From Bacteroidota bacterium (GTDB lineage Bacteria > Bacteroidota > Ignavibacteria > UBA10030 > UBA6906): 64,000 nt of DNA. The stretch's first letter is position 1. Each line of letters begins with the position of its first letter. A program made the translations under genes and the position numbers. A model generated the notes under the pieces. It had not been told where the DNA came from. It was given only the letters and a program-made list of their open reading frames with translations, and did not search any database. Below are positions 34,712 to 41,300 of the stretch, piece after piece. The DNA lies in contig JAUQWO010000077.1 in NCBI GenBank assembly GCA_030835135.1, positions 1 through 64,000 on the forward strand, read 5' to 3'.

Positions 34712-35224
34712 TCAGTGTCCCATCATGTGAGAGACGGCTGTGTAGTCGATCGAGGCGAGTTCTGCTTCAAGGCGGGCACGCTCACGTTTTCGCATATGTT
34801 CAATGGCCATGGTCGTGAGTGTCGGCATGTCGAGCAGAACGTCCCCCCAACGGGCGAGAAGATGGGGTGGGCTGTTCCAGTCGGACTTCGCGTGACCGAC
34901 CAGAAGGGGATCCTTCACGTGTGGGGAGAACCAGATGAGGAGCGTTTCGAACCATCCTTCCTCCCGGACCAGCTTGATGAGGCGAAGGACGCGCAAAGGG
35001 ATTGTCTCGGCTTCAAACTGCTCGACGCTCGATGTCTCGGGAAGAAGCTCCCTGTAGACATTCCTCTGGGCTCTTGTCATCACCGGAAAGGGATTCACTC
35101 CTCGGCCTGTAACGAGGTTCTGCTGCCTCGAAAGTCCGAGCTCGCAGGCGATCCGGGCAAACTCCTCGCGCTCCTCATCGGTGAGGGTTGCGACCTCTGT
35201 TGATTCGTAGGTTTCGATTTCCAT
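34712..35224 (-). CDS. 170-aa hypothetical protein
   Basis: A mostly helical protein (LTDEEREEFARIACELG, then PLRVLRLIKLVREEGWFETLLIWF). ATG 35224 has GGAGG upstream. Its 5' end overlaps the next upstream gene by 130 bases. No family is recognised. Its position ahead of the Sak4-like gene suggests a DNA-metabolism accessory role. Confidence 0.62.
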   Translation of the reverse strand: MEIETYESTEVATLTDEEREEFARIACELGLSRQQNLVTGRGVNPFPVMTRAQRNVYRELLPETSSVEQFEAETIPLRVLRLIKLVREEGWFETLLIWFSPHVKDPLLVGHAKSDWNSPPHLLARWGDVLLDMPTLTTMAIEHMRKRERARLEAELASIDYTAVSHMMGH

Positions 35225-35358
35225 CGGGAAAAGCCTCCTCTGTGTGAGTATCGTTCGATTAGCATTTCAACAGCTTCTATTGCCAAAGACGGATCGTCCT
35301 GGCCGAAGTCCTGGAGACGTCCTGACGGGTCGTGTGAATCCCCTCGTGGATTGTTCAT
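35095..35358 (-). CDS. 87-aa hypothetical protein overlapping its neighbour
   Basis: The ATG has a strong GGAGG seven bases upstream and overlaps the preceding stop as ATGA, so translation initiates here with high likelihood. The last 43 codons overlap the next gene in another frame, and that part (PSPMRSARSLPGSPASSDF) reads like a shadow. The real protein may be short or this frame may be a leader that couples translation to 34712-35224. Confidence 0.45.
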   Translation of the reverse strand: MNNPRGDSHDPSGRLQDFGQDDPSLAIEAVEMLIERYSHRGGFSRWKSKPTNQQRSQPSPMRSARSLPGSPASSDFRGSRTSLQAEE

Positions 35359-35633
35359 CGTTTGCCTCCAAGAGCCTCTCGGTGACGCACGTCGGTGGGT
35401 GGCGAAGCTGAAAGCAGGCGGGCTCTTCCTAATCCATCCAAAGCCCGTTGTCGCTCTTCAAGCAGACTGATGATCGTCTGGATCCTCTCGTTCGGGATCT
35501 GGAGAGAGTCGAGGACGGGGTGGTCATTCTCGATGTATGCCCTCGTGAGCCATACGTGCGTCACATCGGAGGCTGCCACCAGGGTGAATTCCCCCTCCGT
35601 GCGGACCTGTTTTGTCGGTATAACACGAAGCAT
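35355..35633 (-). CDS. 92-aa hypothetical protein
   Basis: A small protein (MLRVIPTKQVRTEGEFTLV...) with a predicted helix near its end. GGTGA lies eight bases before ATG 35633. It contains two copies of the dispersed 12-bp motif, 35381-35392 (exact) and 35554-35565 (one mismatch), the densest spacing on the element. No family is recognised. Confidence 0.6.
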   Translation of the reverse strand: MLRVIPTKQVRTEGEFTLVAASDVTHVWLTRAYIENDHPVLDSLQIPNERIQTIISLLEERQRALDGLGRARLLSASPPTDVRHREALGGKR

Positions 35634-35724
35634 TGCGTGATTTCACCGTTTTGTTGTGCATGTGGTTCACTTGGCGGGGAAGGTAGTCGGGAGATTCACT
35701 CCGGTACCTTCCCCGCACGTGCAT

Positions 35725-36006
35725 CTAACACCGGATATTGTTCGCGAGCAGGGTCTCAAGCGCAAGGAACAGCTCCCCGCGTTCAAGATGCCGGCACACC
35801 ACACTCTTGCACGCCTTGTCCTCGTTCTGCAGGCGCCGGAGGCGCTCGTGCTCGTAGCGCGCAAGGCGAGACTGCATGAGGAGCTTCCCACGGTCCCGGA
35901 TCACGGCATCGAGCACTGAGTCACCAGAGGCAATGCGCCTCGAATATCCCACCTCCGGCCTCGGGAATGAGGCATCCCCGATCGTTTCCACAATCGACGG
36001 GCTCAT
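35725..36006 (-). CDS. 93-aa hypothetical protein
   Basis: A basic, helical protein (SRRIASGDSVLDAVIRDRGK, ARYEHERLRRLQNEDK) with two cysteines near the end. ATG 36006 overlaps the stop of the 50-aa gene upstream (ATGA), indicating coupled translation. No family is recognised. Confidence 0.6.
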   Translation of the reverse strand: MSPSIVETIGDASFPRPEVGYSRRIASGDSVLDAVIRDRGKLLMQSRLARYEHERLRRLQNEDKACKSVVCRHLERGELFLALETLLANNIRC

Positions 36007-36155
36007 GCGTCCTCCCTCGCCTCCGCCTGCTGGCGGCGGACCATGTGCAGGAGATCCTCGAACCTTGCCCGGTCGCGGGGTTCGCGCACTCGGGTGAGAA
36101 TATGCAGGAGCGTACGCTCCTGTATGAGCAGGTGATACTGAACATTGCTTTCCAC
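36003..36155 (-). CDS. 50-aa small helical protein
   Basis: A short gene (MESNVQYHLLIQERTLLHIL...) with GTG start, a ribosome site (AAAGG, nine bases away), and a stop that overlaps the next start. It contains a perfect 18-bp palindrome (36105-36122, centred on GTAC) that encodes part of QERTLL. A helical, charged peptide of unknown role. Confidence 0.6.
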   Translation of the reverse strand: MESNVQYHLLIQERTLLHILTRVREPRDRARFEDLLHMVRRQQAEAREDA

Positions 36156-36365
36156 TGATGGACACCTTTCTCAGGTTAGTTCACGGCATGGGGCGTTTTG
36201 CGATAAGTTCTGATGGGGACGCACGTGGCAGCATGCGCAAGGAAGCGCACGGACATACCACGAGTGAGCGGAGCGAACTCATCGCTGTACAGCATGCTCC
36301 CGGGAGTGCATGCCCATCAGTAGGGTATGCTACTCCTCGGGAGAAAGGACAGGGACGTATGTGCG

Positions 36366-36680
36366 TTAGGCCTCCACCGCCAACTTCACCTCCTGCGCGA
36401 AGTCAGGACGCGTGAAGCTCAGCGCGAGACATGCGTAGCCGGGGATCTTCCGCGAGGGTCCGAGTGCTTTCGGGGTCTCAGGTGCGGACTTGCCCTTGGC
36501 GGTGTAGGGCGTGAGGCCGAAGGCGTGTGCCTTGGCGCGTGCTGTGGTGATGGTTGCATCCACGAGCTTCGGCGGGCAGTGGACAGTCGCGCCGTCAGCG
36601 TCTGCGAAGGACTTCACAGGCAGGGAACGTTTCTCTGTGCGTGAGTAGCGGGTCGGGATGATGAATACGGTGGCTTCCAT
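36366..36680 (-). CDS. 104-aa hypothetical protein, first gene of the module
   Basis: A small protein (MEATVFIIPTRYSRTEKRSLP...) with GGAG about eight bases before ATG 36680. It probably heads the minus-strand operon that runs down to 30102. Similar short proteins precede phage DNA-metabolism genes, but I cannot name a family. Confidence 0.62.
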   Translation of the reverse strand: MEATVFIIPTRYSRTEKRSLPVKSFADADGATVHCPPKLVDATITTARAKAHAFGLTPYTAKGKSAPETPKALGPSRKIPGYACLALSFTRPDFAQEVKLAVEA

Positions 36681-37036
36681 GAGGCAGGCTCCTCGAGTGT
36701 TGTGCCAGTTCATGTGCGTGTGATGGCGCATCATGGCTCGGCAGAGCCAAAAGGGGATCGGCCTAGTGGGGAGGGAAGACACGTGAGGGCAAATGAACTC
36801 AAACGAACAAACTATCCAACGGCGATCACCCCCACCCACCCCCCAGAACGACCGGGGCACCCTCTTGGTGGACTTCGCACTCCAAGTCCGTGATTTTTTT
36901 TTTTGGCCGATACGTTGAATCGACCCGCCTAAGCCCTTTTCTTTAAGTCAACCTGGGAGCCGCATTTTGCTGGAGCTCCCGGGTCCTGAAGCAAACCATA
37001 GGTTACGTGACGGACTTGATGGGAGATAGGGCACAA
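36681..37036. promoter_or_regulatory. divergent control region of the element
   Basis: About 350 bases between the minus-strand module and the rightward genes. It holds TGATG-GCG-CATCA (36721-36733) next to GGCTC-GGCA-GAGCC (36735-36748), two adjacent small palindromes that could be operators. It also holds GGACTT/AAGTCC (36870-36875/36884-36889) followed by an 11-T run (36894-36904), which is a terminator-like hairpin on the plus strand although four bases separate the stem from the T run. No gene is called here. Confidence 0.45.
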
Positions 37037-37789
37037 ATGGAGGTGAGAGATGTCAACTGCTTCGTTCTCTGCAAGGAGATCGAGGAGGTCAAGGGAGGGA
37101 GGTACGTCATTCGGAGATGCCAGCTGATTTACGACGAGACTCTGAGTTTTCCGCTGGACTTACGTGATGAGGTTGGGGCTGTGCCGCGCTCGCTTGATGA
37201 ACTCGGCATTACCCTTCCGCTCGACCTGGCGGACCGCGTGTGGGAGAAGCCCGAGACCGAGTGGGGTGATCTGAAGCACGTTCAGGAATCATTCCGGAGG
37301 TACGAGAGACTGTTCGACGAACGCTGCGCACAGATCAACAGCCACGAGATGCTCCGCGCGTTTGAGGCGTCGAAACGGAATGCGGATCTCCTCAAGATCT
37401 ATCCATCCAGCACTGATCTTCAGCGTCGGCGGACATTTCTCGATAACGTTGGGGGAACATTCGAGGCATGGTTCGCAAAGGTCGATATGTCGCTTCCCGA
37501 GGAGATTCTGGAAACTCTGCAGCGGCTTCAAAGCGCTCCACCTGCGCCTGAGCAGGCATCGAACCTTGATAGGTTCCAGGCCGAGCTCACTGCGCGTAGA
37601 TTGAAGAGGGGGAAGACGGTGCCGCGGGAGGTGCTGTACGCAGTCGCAAAAGAGGTCTATCAGGAAGGCGTGCCTCCATTTGAGCAATTCAAGAGCGGGG
37701 ACAGAATCTATCAACGAGCCCGCAAAGCAGCGTCAGATCTTGGTTTCAGGAAGCTACCCCGGGGAAATACGCTGCAAGAGAATTACTGA
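37037..37789 (+). CDS. 250-aa hypothetical protein
   Basis: A soluble, mainly helical protein with no family I recognise (MEVRDVNCFVLCKEIEEVKGG...). Charged helices dominate its second half (RFQAELTARRLKRGK, RIYQRARKAASDLGFRK), reminiscent of DNA-binding or replication-accessory proteins. ATG 37037 has AGGG six bases before it; upstream in-frame starts at 37007 (GTG) and 37019 (ATG) would add up to ten residues. It is the first rightward gene after the control region. Confidence 0.6.
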   Translation: MEVRDVNCFVLCKEIEEVKGGRYVIRRCQLIYDETLSFPLDLRDEVGAVPRSLDELGITLPLDLADRVWEKPETEWGDLKHVQESFRRYERLFDERCAQINSHEMLRAFEASKRNADLLKIYPSSTDLQRRRTFLDNVGGTFEAWFAKVDMSLPEEILETLQRLQSAPPAPEQASNLDRFQAELTARRLKRGKTVPREVLYAVAKEVYQEGVPPFEQFKSGDRIYQRARKAASDLGFRKLPRGNTLQENY

Positions 37790-37889
37790 AATTACCTCTG
37801 TTGGAAAGTTAGGTAACAGGCTCCTCGTATAGTTCATTTCCATCCGTGACCATCGGTGATCAACTTCGAGTAGATGAAGGATTTTGATT

Positions 37890-37947
37890 GCAGGCCGTGT
37901 TGGCGCTCCGATGGTCACGCAGAGGAGTTGATGCCGACACGGCCTGC
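37890..37947 (+). promoter_or_regulatory. long hairpin ahead of the CxxC gene
   Basis: GCAGGCCGTGT (37890-37900) pairs perfectly with ACACGGCCTGC (37937-37947), followed by GTCATTTTT, then the ribosome site GGAGGG of the next gene. It may be a terminator or attenuator for the gene at 37037, or an mRNA control hairpin for the gene at 37972. Confidence 0.5.
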
Positions 37948-37971
37948 GTCATTTTTGGAGGGAAACCTGCA

Positions 37972-38238
37972 ATGCGGGAAAGAAATTGCACACCGCTCAG
38001 GGCGATCAGAAGGAACTGTCTGGACTGCTCGGGGAGCCCGACAGTGGTCCGACTTTGCACCCTTGAGGATTGTCCGCTCTACGCGTTTCGTTTTGGAACT
38101 CAGCCATCGCGAAAGGGTATTGGAGGTCGGGGCCGCGATCGTGGTGCGGAAGGTGGGGAAAGCCATTCGGACCCTGAGAATGTCACTGGATCACGCCTGC
38201 CGGCCGCACCCGACACCTTGCCGGGGTCCCAGGCATGA
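37972..38238 (+). CDS. phage-type cysteine-rich small protein
   Basis: An 88-aa protein whose first half matches a widespread phage/island family: CLDCSG (Cys16, Cys19), then VRLC (Cys29), LEDCPLYAFRFG (Cys34). A zinc-binding fold is likely. The second half is low-complexity (GIGGRGRDRGAEGG). ATG 37972 follows GGAGGG at nine bases, and the stop overlaps the next start as ATGA. Confidence 0.72.
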   Translation: MRERNCTPLRAIRRNCLDCSGSPTVVRLCTLEDCPLYAFRFGTQPSRKGIGGRGRDRGAEGGESHSDPENVTGSRLPAAPDTLPGSQA

Positions 38239-39155
38239 CCCCGCAAGAGAAAGGCATGAACGAATTCTGGGAGTTTTCAAAACTTATGACTGACAATTCT
38301 CAACCGCCCCCGGCCATCATCGGCGACGGGGTCTTGCTTAAGGAATGTCTCCTCCTCATCTCCGGTCCTCCGAAGGTCAAGAAGAGCTTCCTTGCAGCCA
38401 ACCTCGCGATCTCTCTGGCATATGGACGCAGCTTTGCGGGATTCAAGATCGCGGCTGGGCAGAGTGTCTTGCTCATCTCTGCAGAAGGGGGGCGCGCGCC
38501 GAACAAGAAGCGCTTGCAGCAGATGTGGCGCAGTTGGCCTTCCCCGCAGATCGCGTCGGGTCGCTTTCATGGCACCTTTGCCTGGACGCAACCACTGGAT
38601 TCACAAGAGGGTGAAACGAAACTCAGGGAGGCTCTTGAATGCTACCGGCCGGACGTGCTGGTCCTGGACCCGCTGGTTCGCTTTCACCAGGGTGAGGAAA
38701 ACTCGGCAACGGATATGGGCTGCTTCTTCCGGTTGCTCCGGGAACTGATGAAGGAGTTCCACTTTGCTGTGATCCTTATCCACCACGCAGGCAAAAATCC
38801 GGAGCAAGGGGCCCGGGGAAGTTCGGCCATTCAAGCGGAGTACGATTCAGCGATCCAGATGAAGAAGGACGGTGACGGCGCCGTCTTGGCATTCGACCTT
38901 CGCCATGAAGACACACCCCCAAACCGGAGACTTCGATTCAACACCACAACTCTTTGGTTCGGATCAGACAATGAAGGCATCGTTGTGCAGTTTGTGCGTG
39001 AGTGTGGTTCTCCTATGACCAGGAAGGATCTCGCGGAGAAGCTCCGGACCGAAGGATTGGCCGGGTCGAGAAGCAATGTCTACAAGATGATCAGAGAGGC
39101 TGAGAAAGCCGGTCTGATTGTCGAGAGGGACCAGATGATCTTTTTGGTCATGTAA
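38235..39155 (+). CDS. RepA-like AAA ATPase with C-terminal winged helix
   Basis: A 306-aa RecA-fold ATPase of the RepA/'AAA_25' type. The Walker A is SGPPKVKKSFLA (about 44-55), with Walker B DVLVLDPLVRFH (about 138-149). The C terminus (about 255-306: MTRKDLAEKLRTEGLAGS...VYKMIREAEKAGLI) is a winged helix. Such proteins are helicases or loaders on plasmids and integrative elements, so it may drive episomal replication. ATG 38235 overlaps the previous stop. Confidence 0.85.
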   Translation: MTPQEKGMNEFWEFSKLMTDNSQPPPAIIGDGVLLKECLLLISGPPKVKKSFLAANLAISLAYGRSFAGFKIAAGQSVLLISAEGGRAPNKKRLQQMWRSWPSPQIASGRFHGTFAWTQPLDSQEGETKLREALECYRPDVLVLDPLVRFHQGEENSATDMGCFFRLLRELMKEFHFAVILIHHAGKNPEQGARGSSAIQAEYDSAIQMKKDGDGAVLAFDLRHEDTPPNRRLRFNTTTLWFGSDNEGIVVQFVRECGSPMTRKDLAEKLRTEGLAGSRSNVYKMIREAEKAGLIVERDQMIFLVM

Positions 39156-39520
39156 GGAGGCATTCTCAATTCTCCTGTCTCATTTGAGACGAGAGTGGGT
39201 GAGAGACTCTATTAGTCAAGCCCTGGTAATGACTTAGCGGAGTCTCAGCGAGAATAGTCCAGAAGGCTCCAAAGACAACGAAAATCGGTGTATATGAATC
39301 AGAATCAACACATTCTCCATTCTCCATTTCCCTATAAAGCTCTTCTCGTGGAGAAGAGCTTATGGCAAGTTGTCCGCACGGACGGCGCCCACCCGGCAGA
39401 CTACCTCGCCGGCGAGGAACCACCGACCACTCGATTGTGCGAGTACGTCCCGTACATGCCGACCACGTGCGTCACCCAGGGAAGTCCACAGTTGAGTTAC
39501 TGTTGGATCGTTGGATTGGC
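39156..39520. promoter_or_regulatory. 365-bp region before the excisionase-like gene
   Basis: It contains AAGCTCTTCTC-GTG-GAGAAGAGCTT (39337-39361), a perfect 11-bp hairpin or palindromic operator, and an exact copy of the dispersed 12-bp motif (39465-39476). It has two short open frames that look random. It probably carries the xis/int control signals and possibly the replication origin, but I cannot point to iterons. Confidence 0.5.
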
Positions 39521-39826
39521 ATGAACGGTCGGTCCGAAATACTGACCGCCGCCGAAGTCGCCAGGCTGCTCAAGGTCAGTCGACGCACGGTGTATGCACT
39601 CCATCAGCGGGGATTGCTGATACCTTCTCACCAGCTTCCATCGGCGACAACGGGAACTCGACGAAGCAGAGAAGGATTCAGATGGACCATGGACGATGTG
39701 GAGAGCTTCTTGTGCCGCAACCGGTATCGACCCTCCATTGTGCCACGTGAAGAGACGTCACTCGGAGACTTCATCCCCGTGGAGCTGCCGAAAAGAAACC
39801 GCGGCGAGAAGTGTCAAAAGTCTTGA
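39521..39826 (+). CDS. helix-turn-helix excisionase-like protein
   Basis: A 101-aa protein with the HTH_17/MerR-like helix-turn-helix of excisionases (LTAAEVARLLKVSRRTVYALHQRGLL, residues about 8-33) and a downstream DVESFLCRNRY segment. Such proteins direct the integrase to excise an element. It lies just upstream of the integrase. ATG 39521 has a weak ribosome site, and the N terminus could be a little different. Confidence 0.78.
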   Translation: MNGRSEILTAAEVARLLKVSRRTVYALHQRGLLIPSHQLPSATTGTRRSREGFRWTMDDVESFLCRNRYRPSIVPREETSLGDFIPVELPKRNRGEKCQKS

Positions 39827-39852
39827 CAAACGACTGCGAGCAATAGTATCTT
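39823..39852 (+). promoter_or_regulatory. candidate integrase promoter
   Basis: TTGACA (39823-39828), 18-base spacer, TATCTT (39847-39852). The -35 matches consensus exactly and lies across the stop of the excisionase-like gene. It would give a 5' leader of about 60 bases before the integrase ATG, with an AGAAGGGGG ribosome site at about 39902-39910. Confidence 0.6.
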
Positions 39853-39916
39853 CTCGATCCGACAGGAAATCGGACCGTCGGAAAGACAAATCAACTAACT
39901 GAAGAAGGGGGTTCAC

Positions 39917-41107
39917 ATGATTCGAATTCCGTCACGTGAACGGGTCTACCTGTTCAAACGTGGCAAGTTCTGGCGAGCGCGGTATCGGCGGGACGGCAAA
40001 CGATTCGAACAATCGTTGAAAGTCTCTACACGAAAGGAGGCCTTGGATCTTGCTTCCGCGCTTGAAGACCGACTCAACAGCGTAGCCGAAGCCGCAGATC
40101 CTGCTCCACTAACGTACGCCCAACTGGTCCAGCGATTCCTTGAGTTCAAGGATGGACAAGGGAGATGCACTTCCACAATGGTGGCGTACAAGAACCAGTT
40201 CAACAACTTCGGGAGGTTTCTCGGTAAGGACCGTTATCTCGACCAAATCACGCCTGCTCACTTCGAAGATTATCCTGGTGTACGCCGCAAGGAGGTGAAC
40301 CGAAATGTGACGCGACGAGATGAGAACGGCAACCTGTTCCTTTCCAATCACCCGACATTGAAGACGGTACGCGAGGAGCTCATTGCGCTCTCGACCCTTT
40401 TCAAGTGGGCGGAAAAGCGCAGCTTCATCAGGATAAGCCCGGCGCGCAACATCGAGTTGCCCAAAGTGCCGAAGCTGCCGCCACGCTATCTGACCTACGA
40501 GCACTACAAGGCGCTCCATGCTGCGATCGATGATGAAGAGTTCAAGGATGTCGTCGATTTCTACCTCATGACAGGAATGCGCAGGTCAGAGGGCATCCTG
40601 CTGTCAATACGCAACAACATTGATTTCGAAAGAAAGATCCTCACGATCCCTCAGCCCAAACAAGGGAACTATCGCCAGATTCCGATCTCGAAGGACCTGG
40701 ACCGGATCATTCGGCGGCTGATCCTTCGTGCAGGGCAGAGGGACAAGCTCATACGGTACCATGAGGATTCCCTCACCTGGATCTTTCATGGGTATGCAAA
40801 GAAGGCTGGCTTGCCCGACAACCACACCTTCCACGTGCTTCGGCACACTTTTGGAACTTGGCTTGCCGAAAGGGGCCTGACGTTCTCTGAGATCCAGATA
40901 CTCATGGGGCATACGGATCCGGACAGCACCAGGAAGTACGTTCATCCGTACGCTCAGAATCTTGCGGCTGCGATCGCGAAGCTCACGCTCCCGATCGATT
41001 CACCAGAAACGACCGCCACAAAATCGCCACACGATCACGTCACAGTATGCACAGTATGCACACCGGAATCCTCGAAAACAGGGTCAATTTCCGTGGAGGC
41101 ATCATGA
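39917..41107 (+). CDS. int: tyrosine site-specific integrase
   Basis: A 396-aa phage-type integrase with N-terminal arm-binding domain, core-binding domain (about 65-170) and catalytic domain. Catalytic residues visible: Arg222 (TGMRRSE), His306-x-x-Arg309 (HVLRH), His332 (MGHTD) and the nucleophile Tyr341 (RKYVH). It would recombine the 54-bp att repeats. Its extreme 3' end contains one copy of the 21-bp candidate arm site (41011-41031), and the stop is nine bases before the right repeat. A clean ribosome site (GAAGAAGGGGG) precedes ATG 39917. Confidence 0.95.
   Translation: MIRIPSRERVYLFKRGKFWRARYRRDGKRFEQSLKVSTRKEALDLASALEDRLNSVAEAADPAPLTYAQLVQRFLEFKDGQGRCTSTMVAYKNQFNNFGRFLGKDRYLDQITPAHFEDYPGVRRKEVNRNVTRRDENGNLFLSNHPTLKTVREELIALSTLFKWAEKRSFIRISPARNIELPKVPKLPPRYLTYEHYKALHAAIDDEEFKDVVDFYLMTGMRRSEGILLSIRNNIDFERKILTIPQPKQGNYRQIPISKDLDRIIRRLILRAGQRDKLIRYHEDSLTWIFHGYAKKAGLPDNHTFHVLRHTFGTWLAERGLTFSEIQILMGHTDPDSTRKYVHPYAQNLAAAIAKLTLPIDSPETTATKSPHDHVTVCTVCTPESSKTGSISVEAS
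41011..41031 (+). repeat. right candidate arm-type integrase site
   Basis: Identical over 21 bp to 14694-14714 and in the same orientation. It lies inside the 3' end of the integrase gene, 84 bases before the right att repeat. The two copies together suggest the two arms of an att site. Confidence 0.55.
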
Positions 41108-41115
41108 TTCGAGTC

Positions 41116-41169
41116 TTCGGGACCAAGAGGTCCCGGGTTCAAATCCCGGCGCCCCGACTCAAAAAGGCA
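41116..41169 (+). repeat. right attachment repeat (attR)
   Basis: A 54-bp perfect copy of 14618-14671, starting in the tRNA-Pro anticodon loop. It lacks the 5' half of the tRNA, so it is a displaced tRNA end, as expected at the end of an element that carried a copy of the tRNA 3' part. Confidence 0.88.
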
Positions 41170-41217
41170 TATTTGATTGTCCACACCAGGGGATGGACAC
41201 CAAATGGACACCACTTG

Positions 41218-41258
41218 CAAACGGCGCTCTTCGTGGACGAAGGGCGCCGTTTGTTTTT
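41218..41258 (+). terminator. strong intrinsic terminator right of attR
   Basis: CAAACGGCGC (41218-41227) pairs with GCGCCGTTTG (41244-41253), extended by an inner CTTCG-TGGA-CGAAG stem and followed by TTTTT. This is probably the original terminator of the tRNA-Pro gene, displaced by the insertion. Confidence 0.7.
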
Positions 41259-41300
41259 CCCCCGAGGGAGAATAGTCCAACAAGCTTCGAAGAGCCACCT

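Larger units (their letters stand above)
23320..39476. repeat. dispersed 12-bp motif ACGTGCGTCACC, nine copies
   Basis: Exact copies: 23320-23331 (+), 30404-30415 (+), 35381-35392 (-), 39465-39476 (+). One mismatch: 31457-31468 (-), 32824-32835 (-), 35554-35565 (+), 36216-36227 (-). Two mismatches: 33434-33445 (+). Three are intergenic and six lie inside minus-strand genes, where the same bases are read as GDAR, TWVT, CVTD, VTHV, VRHR or RDAR, so the protein level does not explain them. The first copy sits in a larger near-palindrome (GCACGCACGTGCGT). I saw no copy outside the element. The binding protein is unknown. Confidence 0.75.
14618..41169. mobile_element. 26.5-kb integrative element inserted in tRNA-Pro(CGG)
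   Basis: The element is bounded by 54-bp perfect direct repeats that contain the tRNA 3' half (14618-14671 and 41116-41169), with a tyrosine integrase ending nine bases from the right repeat. Contents include metal efflux, restriction enzymes, ParB-like, Sak4-like, Gam-like and RepA-like proteins and an excisionase-like protein. No conjugation, capsid, terminase or tail gene was recognised, so it is best described as a genomic island, satellite or phage-plasmid-like integrative element of unknown transfer mode. The intact tRNA lies at the end far from the integrase. Confidence 0.85.

Noticed and set aside
36894..36904. Run of 11 T as a stand-alone terminator
   Set aside because: The preceding stem is only six base pairs and separated by four bases; noted in the control region but not called as a terminator.
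41193..41300. Upstream ATG start for the DUF6932 gene
   Set aside because: It would run through a strong terminator hairpin and add a Pro/Arg-rich stretch absent from the family.
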